DNA from: Chloroflexota bacterium
GTDB lineage: Bacteria; Chloroflexota; Limnocylindria; QHBO01
NCBI GenBank assembly: GCA_024636135.1
Contig: JAGXHP010000176.1
Coordinates: 1 to 7,697, forward strand
Direction of reading: 5' to 3'
DNA: 7,697 bases
Under the pieces are notes generated by a model, which saw only the letters and a program-made list of their open reading frames with translations, was not told the origin of the DNA and did no database searches. A program made the position numbers and the translations under genes. Shown in pieces: positions 1 through 7,697 of the stretch; within the stretch, counting starts at the first letter, position 1, and every line of letters starts with the position of its first letter.

Positions 1-1283
1 CCCTGGGAGGAGGCGAGCTGCGCATCGGCGATCAAACGGCCGAGCGTGGACTCACGGCCGGGCGTCAGGACGGCTCGATCCATGGCTGCCGTCGTGTTGC
101 CAACCACCACGGCCGAGATCGGCCCTTCAAATACCTTGTACTTCGCAATGAGGTCGGTCAGCGCCGGTGCCGGCGCCACGTCGCGGCTGATGATGTGGTT
201 GTTCACCGTGATCGAGCCCGGAACGAAGTCCTTGGTGGTGCGGTCGATCTGGGCATCGATATCGGTGACGAGGCGGCCCTGCGAGGCGGCGCCCGTCACG
301 ACCAGGTCGCCGAACTTGCAGTTCACGGCCCAGTTCGTGTGACCGGTGATCATGATGTCGATCTCCGGGTCCAGGAGCGGGGCGATCTGAGGAACGGCTC
401 CCGTCGGCTGGTTGCAGCTGTTGATGGTGCCGATGTTGCCCGCGCCGTTGCCGGAGGCGTTGACGGTGCCCCCTTCATGGAGCAGCACGACGATGGCCTC
501 GACGCCGCGACGCTGGAGATGCGGCACCAGGGCATTCACGGTCTCGGCCTCGTCGAGGAAGTCGACGGACGAGATGCCGCCGGGCGACACGATGAGGGGC
601 GTGCCCTCGAGGGTCATGCCGACGAATGCGACCTTCACGCCGCCGGGGAAGTTATGGATGGAGTACGGGGCAAAGATGGTCTTGCCGCTGCCCTTGTAGG
701 CCACGTTGGCCGCAAGGAAGTCGAAGTCGGCTCCGCCGTAGCCGTCGCCGTCGCCGCAGCCGTCGACCGGGTGGCAGCCGTCCGGTCGCGCCGGCTCGTA
801 GCCCTTGGTGCTCTCGTCGCCGTATGCGATGCGCAGCAGCTCGTCGACGCCCTCGTCGAACTCGTGATTGCCCACCCCGTTGTAGTCCAGGCCCATGAGG
901 TTGAAGGCCTCGATGGTCGGCTCGTCGTGGAACAGGGCCGACAGCAGCGGCGTCGCGCCGATCAGGTCACCTGCCGAGACAAAGACGGTGTTGGGATTCG
1001 TGGCCTTCAGATTCGCGACGTGCGTCGCGAGGTATTCCACGCCGCCCGCCGCAATGCACGCGGCAAGGCACTGACCGCCCGTCAGCGAGCCGATTCGAGC
1101 GCCCGAGGTCACCGTCGGGTCAACGGGCTCGAGTTGGCCGTGGAAGTCATTCAGGCCGAGGATCTGGATGTCGACCGGCGCCTTCGGGTTCTTGGCGATT
1201 GCCACGGGTACGGCCATGGTCACGAGCAGTGCCATGGCGGTTCCAAGCGCTGCGAGGCGCCGAAGTGTTGGGTTTCGGGTCAC
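1..1283 (-). CDS. Secreted 5'-nucleotidase / UDP-sugar hydrolase-type metallophosphoesterase (UshA-like), 3' end outside window
   Basis: 427 codons are visible; the C-terminus is cut by the left edge. Translation starts at GTG (1283-1281), six bases after AAGGAG. Residues 1-30 form a signal peptide: Arg-containing n-region, hydrophobic run from about 10 to 30, and an AIA cleavage site before K31, so the enzyme is exported. The metallophosphatase domain (about 36-320) shows the dinuclear-metal motifs NDFHG (D46, H48), GDLIGA (D106), GNHEFD (N139, H140), LLHEGG (H269) and ITGHTN (H315). A 5_nucleotid_C substrate-binding domain begins near 388 (VVVGNTTAA, then LGRLIADA near 414-421) and is incomplete. 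Cysteines at 72/76, 170/176 and 290/322 could form disulfides. The family hydrolyses 5'-nucleotides or nucleotide sugars for phosphate and nucleoside salvage; the exact substrate cannot be read from sequence. It lies downstream of clpB but 428 bp away, so it is probably transcribed separately. Confidence 0.93.
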   Translation of the reverse strand, partial: MTRNPTLRRLAALGTAMALLVTMAVPVAIAKNPKAPVDIQILGLNDFHGQLEPVDPTVTSGARIGSLTGGQCLAACIAAGGVEYLATHVANLKATNPNTVFVSAGDLIGATPLLSALFHDEPTIEAFNLMGLDYNGVGNHEFDEGVDELLRIAYGDESTKGYEPARPDGCHPVDGCGDGDGYGGADFDFLAANVAYKGSGKTIFAPYSIHNFPGGVKVAFVGMTLEGTPLIVSPGGISSVDFLDEAETVNALVPHLQRRGVEAIVVLLHEGGTVNASGNGAGNIGTINSCNQPTGAVPQIAPLLDPEIDIMITGHTNWAVNCKFGDLVVTGAASQGRLVTDIDAQIDRTTKDFVPGSITVNNHIISRDVAPAPALTDLIAKYKVFEGPISAVVVGNTTAAMDRAVLTPGRESTLGRLIADAQLASSQ

Positions 1284-1289
1284 GGAGGT

Positions 1290-1295
1290 CTCCTT
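1290..1295 (-). promoter_or_regulatory. Ribosome binding site of the nucleotidase gene
   Basis: AAGGAG on the minus strand, with six bases before the GTG at 1283. It decides the start: GTG is the first codon of a convincing signal peptide, and the next in-frame ATG codons (residues 17 and 23) would remove the positively charged n-region. Confidence 0.75.
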
Positions 1296-1341
1296 GCCAG
1301 GGATTGGGCGCGGCGCCGAGGTGCGCAGCGGTGGGGACCAG

Positions 1342-1372
1342 ATCGTACCCTCTCGAGTCCTCCCGGCGTCGA
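1342..1372 (-). promoter_or_regulatory. Weak candidate sigma70-type promoter for the nucleotidase gene
   Basis: On the minus strand, TACGAT (1347-1342) fits a TANNNT -10 element and TCGACG (1372-1367) matches four of six bases of TTGACA. The 19-base spacing is longer than ideal. It would give a leader of about 50 bases before the GTG at 1283. In DNA this GC-rich such matches arise by chance, so this is only a candidate. Confidence 0.2.
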
Positions 1373-1444
1373 TCCAGGCCGCGGATAGGTTGTCTCCACG
1401 CACCGCCGATCGCCTGCTCACCGGGAGGCGACTTGGCGCGCCTC

Positions 1445-1460
1445 GACCTCGAAGGAGGTC
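1445..1460 (-). repeat. Short perfect hairpin (6-bp stem, 4-base loop)
   Basis: GACCTC and GAGGTC flank a four-base spacer, giving in minus-strand RNA a six-base-pair stem with a CUUC loop. It lies about 160 bases upstream of the nucleotidase start. There is no U-tract after it. It could be a leader hairpin or a small operator dyad, or chance. Confidence 0.35.
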
Positions 1461-1550
1461 AGAGCAGAGCCCCCGCATCACGGACGGTGAACGCGCGCAC
1501 GCCGACATACCGTCGGTTTCGCGCCACGTCCGGCGTTCCGGCGCCGCCCT

Positions 1551-1675
1551 GCCGATCTATCGGCTCGGACGTGGCCTGATCACCGACCAGGGCTGATTTC
1601 GGGCCAACCTTGAGCCGATAGATCGTGGATAGGGCGCCGCAGCCGTGCGCCGGGCGCCGGATCGCCGATACATCG
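1551..1675. repeat. Three copies of the dyad motif GCCGATNNATCG
   Basis: The 12-mer occurs at 1551-1562 (spacer CT), 1614-1625 (AG) and 1664-1675 (AC). The core CGATNNATCG is a perfect dyad in all three. The first copy extends to a 14-bp palindrome, GCCGAT-CT-ATCGGC (1551-1564). Starts are 63 and 50 bp apart, near whole helical turns for the first interval. All lie within about 160 bp after the clpB stop. The arrangement resembles repeated operator sites for a dimeric regulator, but no known regulator was matched. Confidence 0.5.
1553..1625 (-). repeat. 14-bp perfect inverted repeat with nested hairpin, downstream of clpB
   Basis: CGATCTATCGGCTC (1553-1566) and GAGCCGATAGATCG (1612-1625) are exact reverse complements, separated by 45 bases. 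Inside the loop, 1575-1591 forms a seven-pair stem with a three-base loop; one pair is G-U in the minus-strand RNA but would be A-C in plus-strand RNA, which fits a role in the clpB-direction transcript. The structure starts about 86 bases after the clpB stop. It may be an mRNA 3'-end or processing element. No U-run follows, so it is not a classical intrinsic terminator. The arms coincide with two of the GCCGATNNATCG motifs, so a DNA-binding role is an alternative. Confidence 0.5.
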
Positions 1676-1711
1676 TCGGCCCGCGGGCTCAGATCAGGAA
1701 CGAAGCCTGGC

Positions 1712-4365
<2,654 letters not shown>

Positions 4366-4369
<4 letters not shown>

Positions 4370-4563
4370 GTGGCCGGTCCTCGCAGTGCCGAGTGGGGTG
4401 TGCCTGCGCTGGGACTCCAGGACACCCAGTGGCCGGTATTCCCAGCCGCGAGCCGGAAACGGCCACGTTGAGCCGCTCTGCCACGCCGATCCTCCCACGG
4501 GCGGGGAATACGGCCAGATCGTGGCCGGTAGTCCCACTGACGAGTCAGTCCGAGTGCGGTCAC
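4366..4563 (-). CDS. Doubtful 65-aa open frame bridging the J-protein and clpB genes
   Basis: An open frame of 65 codons starts at a GTG overlapping the J-protein stop (GTGA at 4563-4560) and ends at a TGA overlapping the clpB start (GTGA at 4369-4366). GAGGG lies eight bases upstream (4576-4572). It exactly fills the gap, and the overlaps would suit translational coupling. The product would be Arg- and Trp-rich with no recognised domain, signal or membrane segment. Against it: only about 60 percent of third positions are G or C by my count, well below the neighbouring genes; the other two minus-strand frames are open over much of the same stretch; and the region is packed with inverted repeats better explained as leader RNA. 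I judge it more likely non-coding. Confidence 0.2.
4378..4382 (-). promoter_or_regulatory. Ribosome binding site of clpB, embedded in a repeat copy
   Basis: GAGGA on the minus strand, eight bases before the GTG at 4369. It supports this start over longer open-frame alternatives. The motif sits inside the copy of the leader repeat at 4370-4386, so pairing of that copy with the inverted copy upstream could mask it. Confidence 0.65.
4504..4535 (-). repeat. Strong hairpin downstream of the J-protein gene, in the clpB leader
   Basis: Twelve base pairs form between 4504-4516 and 4522-4535, with one C/U mismatch and one bulged C around a five-base loop. The inner stem is GGCCA/TGGCC and the outer end GGGA/TCCC. 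It lies 24-55 bases after the J-protein stop codon. No U-tract follows on the minus strand. It is made from the right-hand direct copy and the inverted copy of the leader repeat, so it competes with the longer-range pairing of the inverted copy with 4429-4443. Confidence 0.55.
4536..4549 (-). repeat. 14-bp palindrome abutting the 4504-4535 hairpin
   Basis: ACTGAC and GTCAGT flank two bases (ACTGACGAGTCAGT on the plus strand). As RNA it gives five pairs around a four-base CUCG loop; as DNA it is a compact dyad. It ends immediately next to the larger hairpin at 4535, so the two would sit in tandem from 11 bases after the J-protein stop. Confidence 0.5.
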
Positions 4564-5528
4564 GATTGCGACCCTCGCGGGTCGGGCTGCGGTTCCAGTG
4601 CCAGGGCCTCGGCGAGCTGACTCCGGGCCTCATCGCCGAGCGTCGGGAGGACCACGCGGGTCACGACCACGAGGTCGCCCTTCTGGGATGCGCCGCGCTT
4701 GGGCAGGCCCCGGCCCTTGAGCCGGATCTCCTGGCCGTTCTGCGTGTTGGGCCGAATGCGAAGCTTCACGCTGCCGGTCGGCGTCGGGACGGGAACCTCG
4801 GCGCCGAGCAGCGCCTCGGCCAGGGTCAGGGAGACTTCGACTCGGAGGTCATCGCCCTCGCGCGCGAAGCGGGGATCGGCCTGGACCTTGACGTTGATGA
4901 CGAGGTCGCCGCCGTCCATGGCGCCGCTCAGCTTCACCTTCGATCCGTCGCGGACGCCCGCCGGAATCTTGACGTGCAGGCGCCGACCGTTGACGTTCAC
5001 CATCCGCTCTGCGCCCGTCGCGACCTCGGCGAGGGTCACCTCCGCCGTGGCCTGGGCCGACGGGATCGAGCGTCGTTGCGCGCCTCGGCCAGCGTTCGAG
5101 AGGTCGACGTACTCGAAGCCTCCACCCGACCCGAAGGGGGCCGATGACGCTCCGCCCGCGCCGGCGAAAAACTGCCGGAAGAAGTCGCTGAAGCCTCCGA
5201 CCTCGTCGGCGGAGGTCGTGCGATAGGTCCAGCGGGTGCCGCCCGGCGCGCCGCCGAATCCCGCCCAATCGGACGAACCCCCGGATCCGTACCCGGCGTT
5301 CTGGTAGGCCTGCCAGTTGGCGCCGAGCTCGTCGTACTGCTTGCGCTTCGCCGCATCGGCCAGCACCGCGTGCGCCTCGTTCACGTCCTTGAAGCGCTTC
5401 TCGGCGGCCGGGTCCTTGTTGGTGTCGGGGTGCAGCTCGCGCGCCAGCTTGCGGTACGCCTTCTTGATGTCCGCCTGCGTGGCGGTCTTGGGGACGCCGA
5501 GGATGGCGTAGTAGTCCTTGTACTCCAT
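4560..5528 (-). CDS. DnaJ-family co-chaperone, zinc-finger-less (CbpA-type, class B)
   Basis: 322 aa. J-proteins deliver unfolded clients to DnaK and stimulate its ATPase. The J domain (about 3-70) has the essential HPD at 33-35 and the helix IV end KQYDELG. A Gly/Phe-rich linker follows (about 80-140: GYGSGGSS, GFGGAPGG, FFRQFFAGAGG). Two C-terminal beta-sandwich domains (about 160-305) carry IPAGVRDGSKVKLSG and GxEIRLKGRGLPKRG. There is no CxxCxGxG repeat at all, so this is the CbpA/class B form rather than canonical DnaJ; the uninterrupted frame shows this is not a deletion artefact within a class A gene. The loop after the VRDGSK motif is shorter than in many relatives. The ATG at 5528 follows GGGGGAG by eight bases. 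Placement between lon and clpB suggests co-expression with disaggregation and proteolysis. DnaK and GrpE are not in the window. Confidence 0.94.
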   Translation of the reverse strand: MEYKDYYAILGVPKTATQADIKKAYRKLARELHPDTNKDPAAEKRFKDVNEAHAVLADAAKRKQYDELGANWQAYQNAGYGSGGSSDWAGFGGAPGGTRWTYRTTSADEVGGFSDFFRQFFAGAGGASSAPFGSGGGFEYVDLSNAGRGAQRRSIPSAQATAEVTLAEVATGAERMVNVNGRRLHVKIPAGVRDGSKVKLSGAMDGGDLVINVKVQADPRFAREGDDLRVEVSLTLAEALLGAEVPVPTPTGSVKLRIRPNTQNGQEIRLKGRGLPKRGASQKGDLVVVTRVVLPTLGDEARSQLAEALALEPQPDPRGSQS

Positions 5529-5536
5529 GGCTCAGG

Positions 5537-5543
5537 CTCCCCC
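5537..5543 (-). promoter_or_regulatory. Ribosome binding site of the J-protein gene
   Basis: GGGGGAG on the minus strand, eight bases before the ATG at 5528. It lies outside the 5559-5589 hairpin, so that stem would leave it exposed. Confidence 0.6.
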
Positions 5544-5558
5544 GACCACGGAGACCGA

Positions 5559-5589
5559 GGCCGGATCCACCGTTGCGGTGAACCCGGCC
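5559..5589 (-). repeat. 14-bp hairpin between lon and the J-protein gene
   Basis: In minus-strand RNA, 5589-5576 pairs with 5572-5559 around a CAA loop: fourteen continuous pairs, two of them G-U. In plus-strand RNA those two positions would be A-C mismatches, so the stem is best formed in the lon-direction transcript. It starts 50 bases after the lon stop and ends 15 bases before the ribosome binding site of the next gene. No U-tract follows, so it is an atypical terminator at most; an mRNA processing or stability element that separates lon from the downstream message is equally possible. Confidence 0.6.
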
Positions 5590-5638
5590 CGATGCATCGC
5601 GCGTGATGCCCCGTGGCGTCTCGGCATGAACGTCCCCC

Positions 5639-7697
5639 CTAGGCGGGCTGGCCCGCCGGCGGCTGATCGGACGGCTGGTCTCCGCTGGCCGGGATGGGCG
5701 CATCGCCTGCCCGCTTGCGAGGGCGTCGCGGCCGGCGCGCAACCCGCTGCTGTCGCTCGTCGCGCTCCGCCTTGATCCGAGCTGCCGACCGCGGCGCCTC
5801 GATCAGCGCTTCGGCCAACACCTGGTCCATGTTCTCGACCGGCACGATCCGGAGCTGCTGGCGCACCTCATCCGGAACGTCCACCAGATCCTTCTCGTTG
5901 CGCTTCGGGATGAGGACCGTCTTCACGCCGGCCAGATGCGCGGCGAGGAGCTTCGACTTCAGCCCGCCGATGGGCAGGACCCGGCCGCGAAGCGTGATCT
6001 CGCCCGTCATGGCCAGGTCGCGGCGGACCGGCTTGAGCGTCAGCAGGCTGGCCATGGCGGTGGCCATGGTCACGCCGGCGCTCGGCCCGTCCTTCGGCGT
6101 TGCGCCCGCCGGAACGTGGATGTGGACCGTCGTCTTCTCGAAAGCACCAGGGTCGATGCCCAGCTCCTTCGTGCGTGCCCGGATGTAGCTCATCCCGGCG
6201 CGCGCCGACTCCTTCATCACGTCGCCCAGCTGGCCGGTCAGCAGGAAGTCGTCCTTGCCATCCATGCGCGTGGCCTCGACCTGCACGATGTCCCCGCCCG
6301 CGTCGCTGACGACGAGCCCGGTCACCATGCCGATCTGGTCCTCGGATTCCAGCTCGCCGTACTCGAAGCGGCCTGGCCCGAGGTACTCCTCGAGATCCTC
6401 TGGCTTGACGACGACCTTCGTCTTGGGGTCGCTCGCCACGCGCCGCGCCACCTTGCGCGCGACGTTGGCGATCTCGCGCTCCATGTTGCGAACGCCCGCC
6501 TCGCGAGTGAAGGCCTGGATGAGGCGGACGAGCGCGCCCTCCTCGAACTTCAGGTTGTCCTCGGTCAGCCCGTGGTTCTCGAGCTGCTTCGGCACCAGGA
6601 ACCGCTCGGCGATCCGCACCCGCTCGAGCTGCGTGTAGCCGGGCAGTTGGATGACCTCCATCCGGTCGCGGAGAGCGGCCGGGATGGTGTCGAGCATGTT
6701 GGCCGTCGCGATGAAGAGGACCTTCGACAGGTCGAACGGCACCTCGAGGTAGTTATCGGCGAAGGTGTTGTTCTGCTCGGGATCCAGGACCTCGAGCAGC
6801 GCCGATGACGGATCGCCGCGGAAGTCCATGCCGACCTTGTCGATCTCGTCGAGCATGAACACCGGGTTCGCCGATCCGGCCGTCTTGATGTTCTGCATGA
6901 CTCGGCCCGGCAGCGCTCCGATGTAGGTGCGCCGATGTCCACGGATCTCGGCCTCGTCGTGGATGCCGCCCAGGCTCATGCGGACGAACTTCCGTCCCAT
7001 GGCCCGCGCGATGCTCTTGCCGAGGCTCGTCTTGCCCACGCCGGGTGGTCCGACGAAGAGCAGGATGGGGCTGCGGATCTTGTCGGCCAGCTTGCGCACG
7101 GCCATGTACTCGACGATCCGCTCCTTCGGCTTCTCGAGGCCCCAGTGATCCTCGTTGAGGATCTTCTCCGCGTCCTCGAGATCGAGGTTGTCATCGGTCT
7201 CGATGCCCCACGGCAGGCTGACCAGCCAATCGACGTAGGTGCGGATGACGCCCTGCTCGGGCGAAGCGCTCGGGATGCGGGAGAGGCGGTCCACCTCCTT
7301 GAGCGCCCGCTCCTTGACCTCGTCGGGCATGGCGGACTGCTCGACCCGCTCACGGAGCTCGCTGGCCTCGGCCACCGCCGGGTCGTCCTCGCCCAGCTCC
7401 TTCTGGATGGCCTTCATCTGCTCGCGCAGGATGTACTCGCGCTGGGTCTTGTCCATCTCGGACTTGACCTCGGACTGGATGCGTCCCTTCAGCTCGAGAA
7501 CCTCGATCTGCTTGGCGAGGAAGGCACTCGCCAACCGAAGCCGATCCGCCACGTCGATCGTCTCGAGCAGCTCCTGGCGCTGCTCGGTCGTCATCTCCGG
7601 GCTGTAGGCCGTCATGTCGGCCAGCAGGCCCCCGTCGACAATGTTTCGCGCGGCAACCGCCACCTCCGGCGGCACCGATGCGCCCGAGTTCACGTAC
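5639..7697 (-). CDS. lon: ATP-dependent protease Lon (LonA type), 5' end outside window
   Basis: At least 684 codons are visible, and the frame runs off the right edge; a GTG at 7693-7691 is an internal Val, because the surrounding YVNSGASVPPEV aligns with the conserved N-terminal/helical region of LonA (E. coli YVKLNKKIPPEV). Lon is a cytoplasmic hexamer that unfolds and degrades damaged and regulatory proteins. Numbering from that Val: end of N-domain and coiled coil (about 1-150, REYILREQMKAIQKELGE); AAA+ domain with Walker A GPPGVGKT (215-222), Walker B VFMLDEID (278-285) and RGHRRTYIGALPG (251-263); protease domain with catalytic S538 in PKDGPSAG and K581 in GGLKSKLLAA, the 43-residue spacing seen in E. 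coli Lon. After about residue 635 a tail of some 50 residues follows, first Arg/Lys-rich (649-661) then Pro/Gln-rich; this is longer than the E. coli C-terminus. Stop is TAG. Confidence 0.97.
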   Translation of the reverse strand, partial: YVNSGASVPPEVAVAARNIVDGGLLADMTAYSPEMTTEQRQELLETIDVADRLRLASAFLAKQIEVLELKGRIQSEVKSEMDKTQREYILREQMKAIQKELGEDDPAVAEASELRERVEQSAMPDEVKERALKEVDRLSRIPSASPEQGVIRTYVDWLVSLPWGIETDDNLDLEDAEKILNEDHWGLEKPKERIVEYMAVRKLADKIRSPILLFVGPPGVGKTSLGKSIARAMGRKFVRMSLGGIHDEAEIRGHRRTYIGALPGRVMQNIKTAGSANPVFMLDEIDKVGMDFRGDPSSALLEVLDPEQNNTFADNYLEVPFDLSKVLFIATANMLDTIPAALRDRMEVIQLPGYTQLERVRIAERFLVPKQLENHGLTEDNLKFEEGALVRLIQAFTREAGVRNMEREIANVARKVARRVASDPKTKVVVKPEDLEEYLGPGRFEYGELESEDQIGMVTGLVVSDAGGDIVQVEATRMDGKDDFLLTGQLGDVMKESARAGMSYIRARTKELGIDPGAFEKTTVHIHVPAGATPKDGPSAGVTMATAMASLLTLKPVRRDLAMTGEITLRGRVLPIGGLKSKLLAAHLAGVKTVLIPKRNEKDLVDVPDEVRQQLRIVPVENMDQVLAEALIEAPRSAARIKAERDERQQRVARRPRRPRKRAGDAPIPASGDQPSDQPPAGQPA

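Larger units (their letters stand above)
1284..1711. other. 428-bp intergenic region between clpB and the nucleotidase gene
   Basis: No coding sequence is supported here on the minus strand, and the open plus-strand frames look like GC-driven shadows with no recognisable protein. The half near clpB (1551-1680) carries dyad motifs and a long inverted repeat, listed separately. The half near the nucleotidase carries a short hairpin (1445-1460), a promoter candidate and the ribosome binding site. No U-tract terminator, tRNA or known riboswitch was recognised. Transcription may end after clpB and restart here, but this is inferred from gap length and structure only. Confidence 0.6.
4370..4537 (-). 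repeat. Three direct copies of a 17-bp motif in the clpB leader, plus one inverted copy
   Basis: On the plus strand the copies read GTGGCCGGTCCTCGCAG (4370-4386), GTGGCCGGTATTCCCAG (4429-4445) and GTGGCCGGTAGTCCCAC (4521-4537). The first nine bases are identical in all three; the middle copy matches the right copy at 15 of 17 positions and the left copy at 14. An inverted version, GGGGAATACGGCCA, lies at 4503-4516. In minus-strand RNA the order is copy, inverted copy, copy, copy with ribosome binding site, clpB start. The inverted copy can pair with any of the direct copies, best with the middle one (about 13 pairs, one bulge). Function unknown; a regulatory leader or protein-binding array is possible. 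Confidence 0.55.

Noticed and set aside
735..775. Near-repeats of GCCGTCGCC
   Set aside because: They encode the Gly/Asp-rich stretch near residues 173-184 of the nucleotidase, a segment of the kind seen in related enzymes.
195..1388. Long plus-strand open frame opposite the nucleotidase gene
   Set aside because: It is antisense to a gene with clear signal peptide and metal motifs; its product is low-complexity and unrecognisable. GC-rich DNA opens antisense frames.
1435..1442. GGCGCGCC palindrome
   Set aside because: An eight-base GC palindrome is expected often in DNA of this composition.
4370..4559. CIRCE (HrcA) or HAIR (HspR) heat-shock operators upstream of clpB
   Set aside because: No TTAGCACTC/GAGTGCTAA or CTTGAGT/ACTCAAG pair was found here or in the other gaps.
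4370..4633. 88-residue N-terminal extension of ClpB to an ATG at 4633
   Set aside because: It would overlap the J-protein gene, is not ClpB-like, and the GTG at 4369 has a proper ribosome binding site and the canonical N-terminus.
4560..5528. J-protein as a broken class A DnaJ that lost its zinc finger
   Set aside because: The frame is continuous, linker and C-terminal domains are in normal class B order, and the length is normal for CbpA-type proteins.
5591..5627. GATGCATC palindrome and an ATGCC/GGCAT pair near the lon stop
   Set aside because: Short arms with a 12-base loop and no supporting context; too weak to call.

Overview
The window is GC-rich (roughly two thirds G+C by eye, with strongly G/C-ending codons in the genes) and fully bacterial in character. 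All recognisable genes lie on the minus strand, so the transcription order runs right to left: lon (5' end beyond the right edge), a zinc-finger-less DnaJ/CbpA-type co-chaperone, clpB, then a secreted 5'-nucleotidase/UDP-sugar-hydrolase-type metallophosphoesterase cut by the left edge. The protein sequences resemble high-GC Chloroflexota or Actinobacteria-like lineages, but no marker here fixes the phylum; this is a low-confidence impression. No mobile element, CRISPR array, tRNA or rRNA was seen.

Right part (5639-7697): Lon protease, with AAA+ and Ser-Lys protease domains intact, most of the N-terminal domain outside the window, and a basic, proline-rich C-terminal tail. Gap 5529-5638 holds a 14-bp stem whose two G-U wobbles pair only in the minus-strand RNA. 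Centre-right (4560-5528): a J-protein with J domain, G/F-rich linker and two C-terminal substrate-binding domains. Gap 4370-4559, between the J-protein and clpB, is unusually structured: two abutting hairpins, three direct copies and one inverted copy of a 17-bp motif (the copy nearest clpB carries its ribosome binding site), and an open frame of 65 codons that overlaps the J-protein stop and the clpB start. Centre (1712-4369): full-length ClpB disaggregase (885 aa). Gap 1284-1711 (428 bp) holds a 14-bp inverted repeat with a nested hairpin, three copies of GCCGATNNATCG and a weak promoter candidate. Left (1-1283): the exported nucleotidase, starting at GTG behind a good Shine-Dalgarno.

Functionally this is a protein quality-control cluster. 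The J-protein would load aggregates onto DnaK (not in the window), ClpB threads and disaggregates them with DnaK, and Lon degrades damaged proteins. The nucleotidase works outside the cytoplasm, is separated by the longest gap, and is probably a separate transcription unit.

The genes themselves are ordinary. The unusual material is in the gaps, particularly the clpB leader, whose repeats could form mutually exclusive RNA pairings near the clpB start. That is a testable hypothesis for structure-based control of a heat-shock gene, not an established system.
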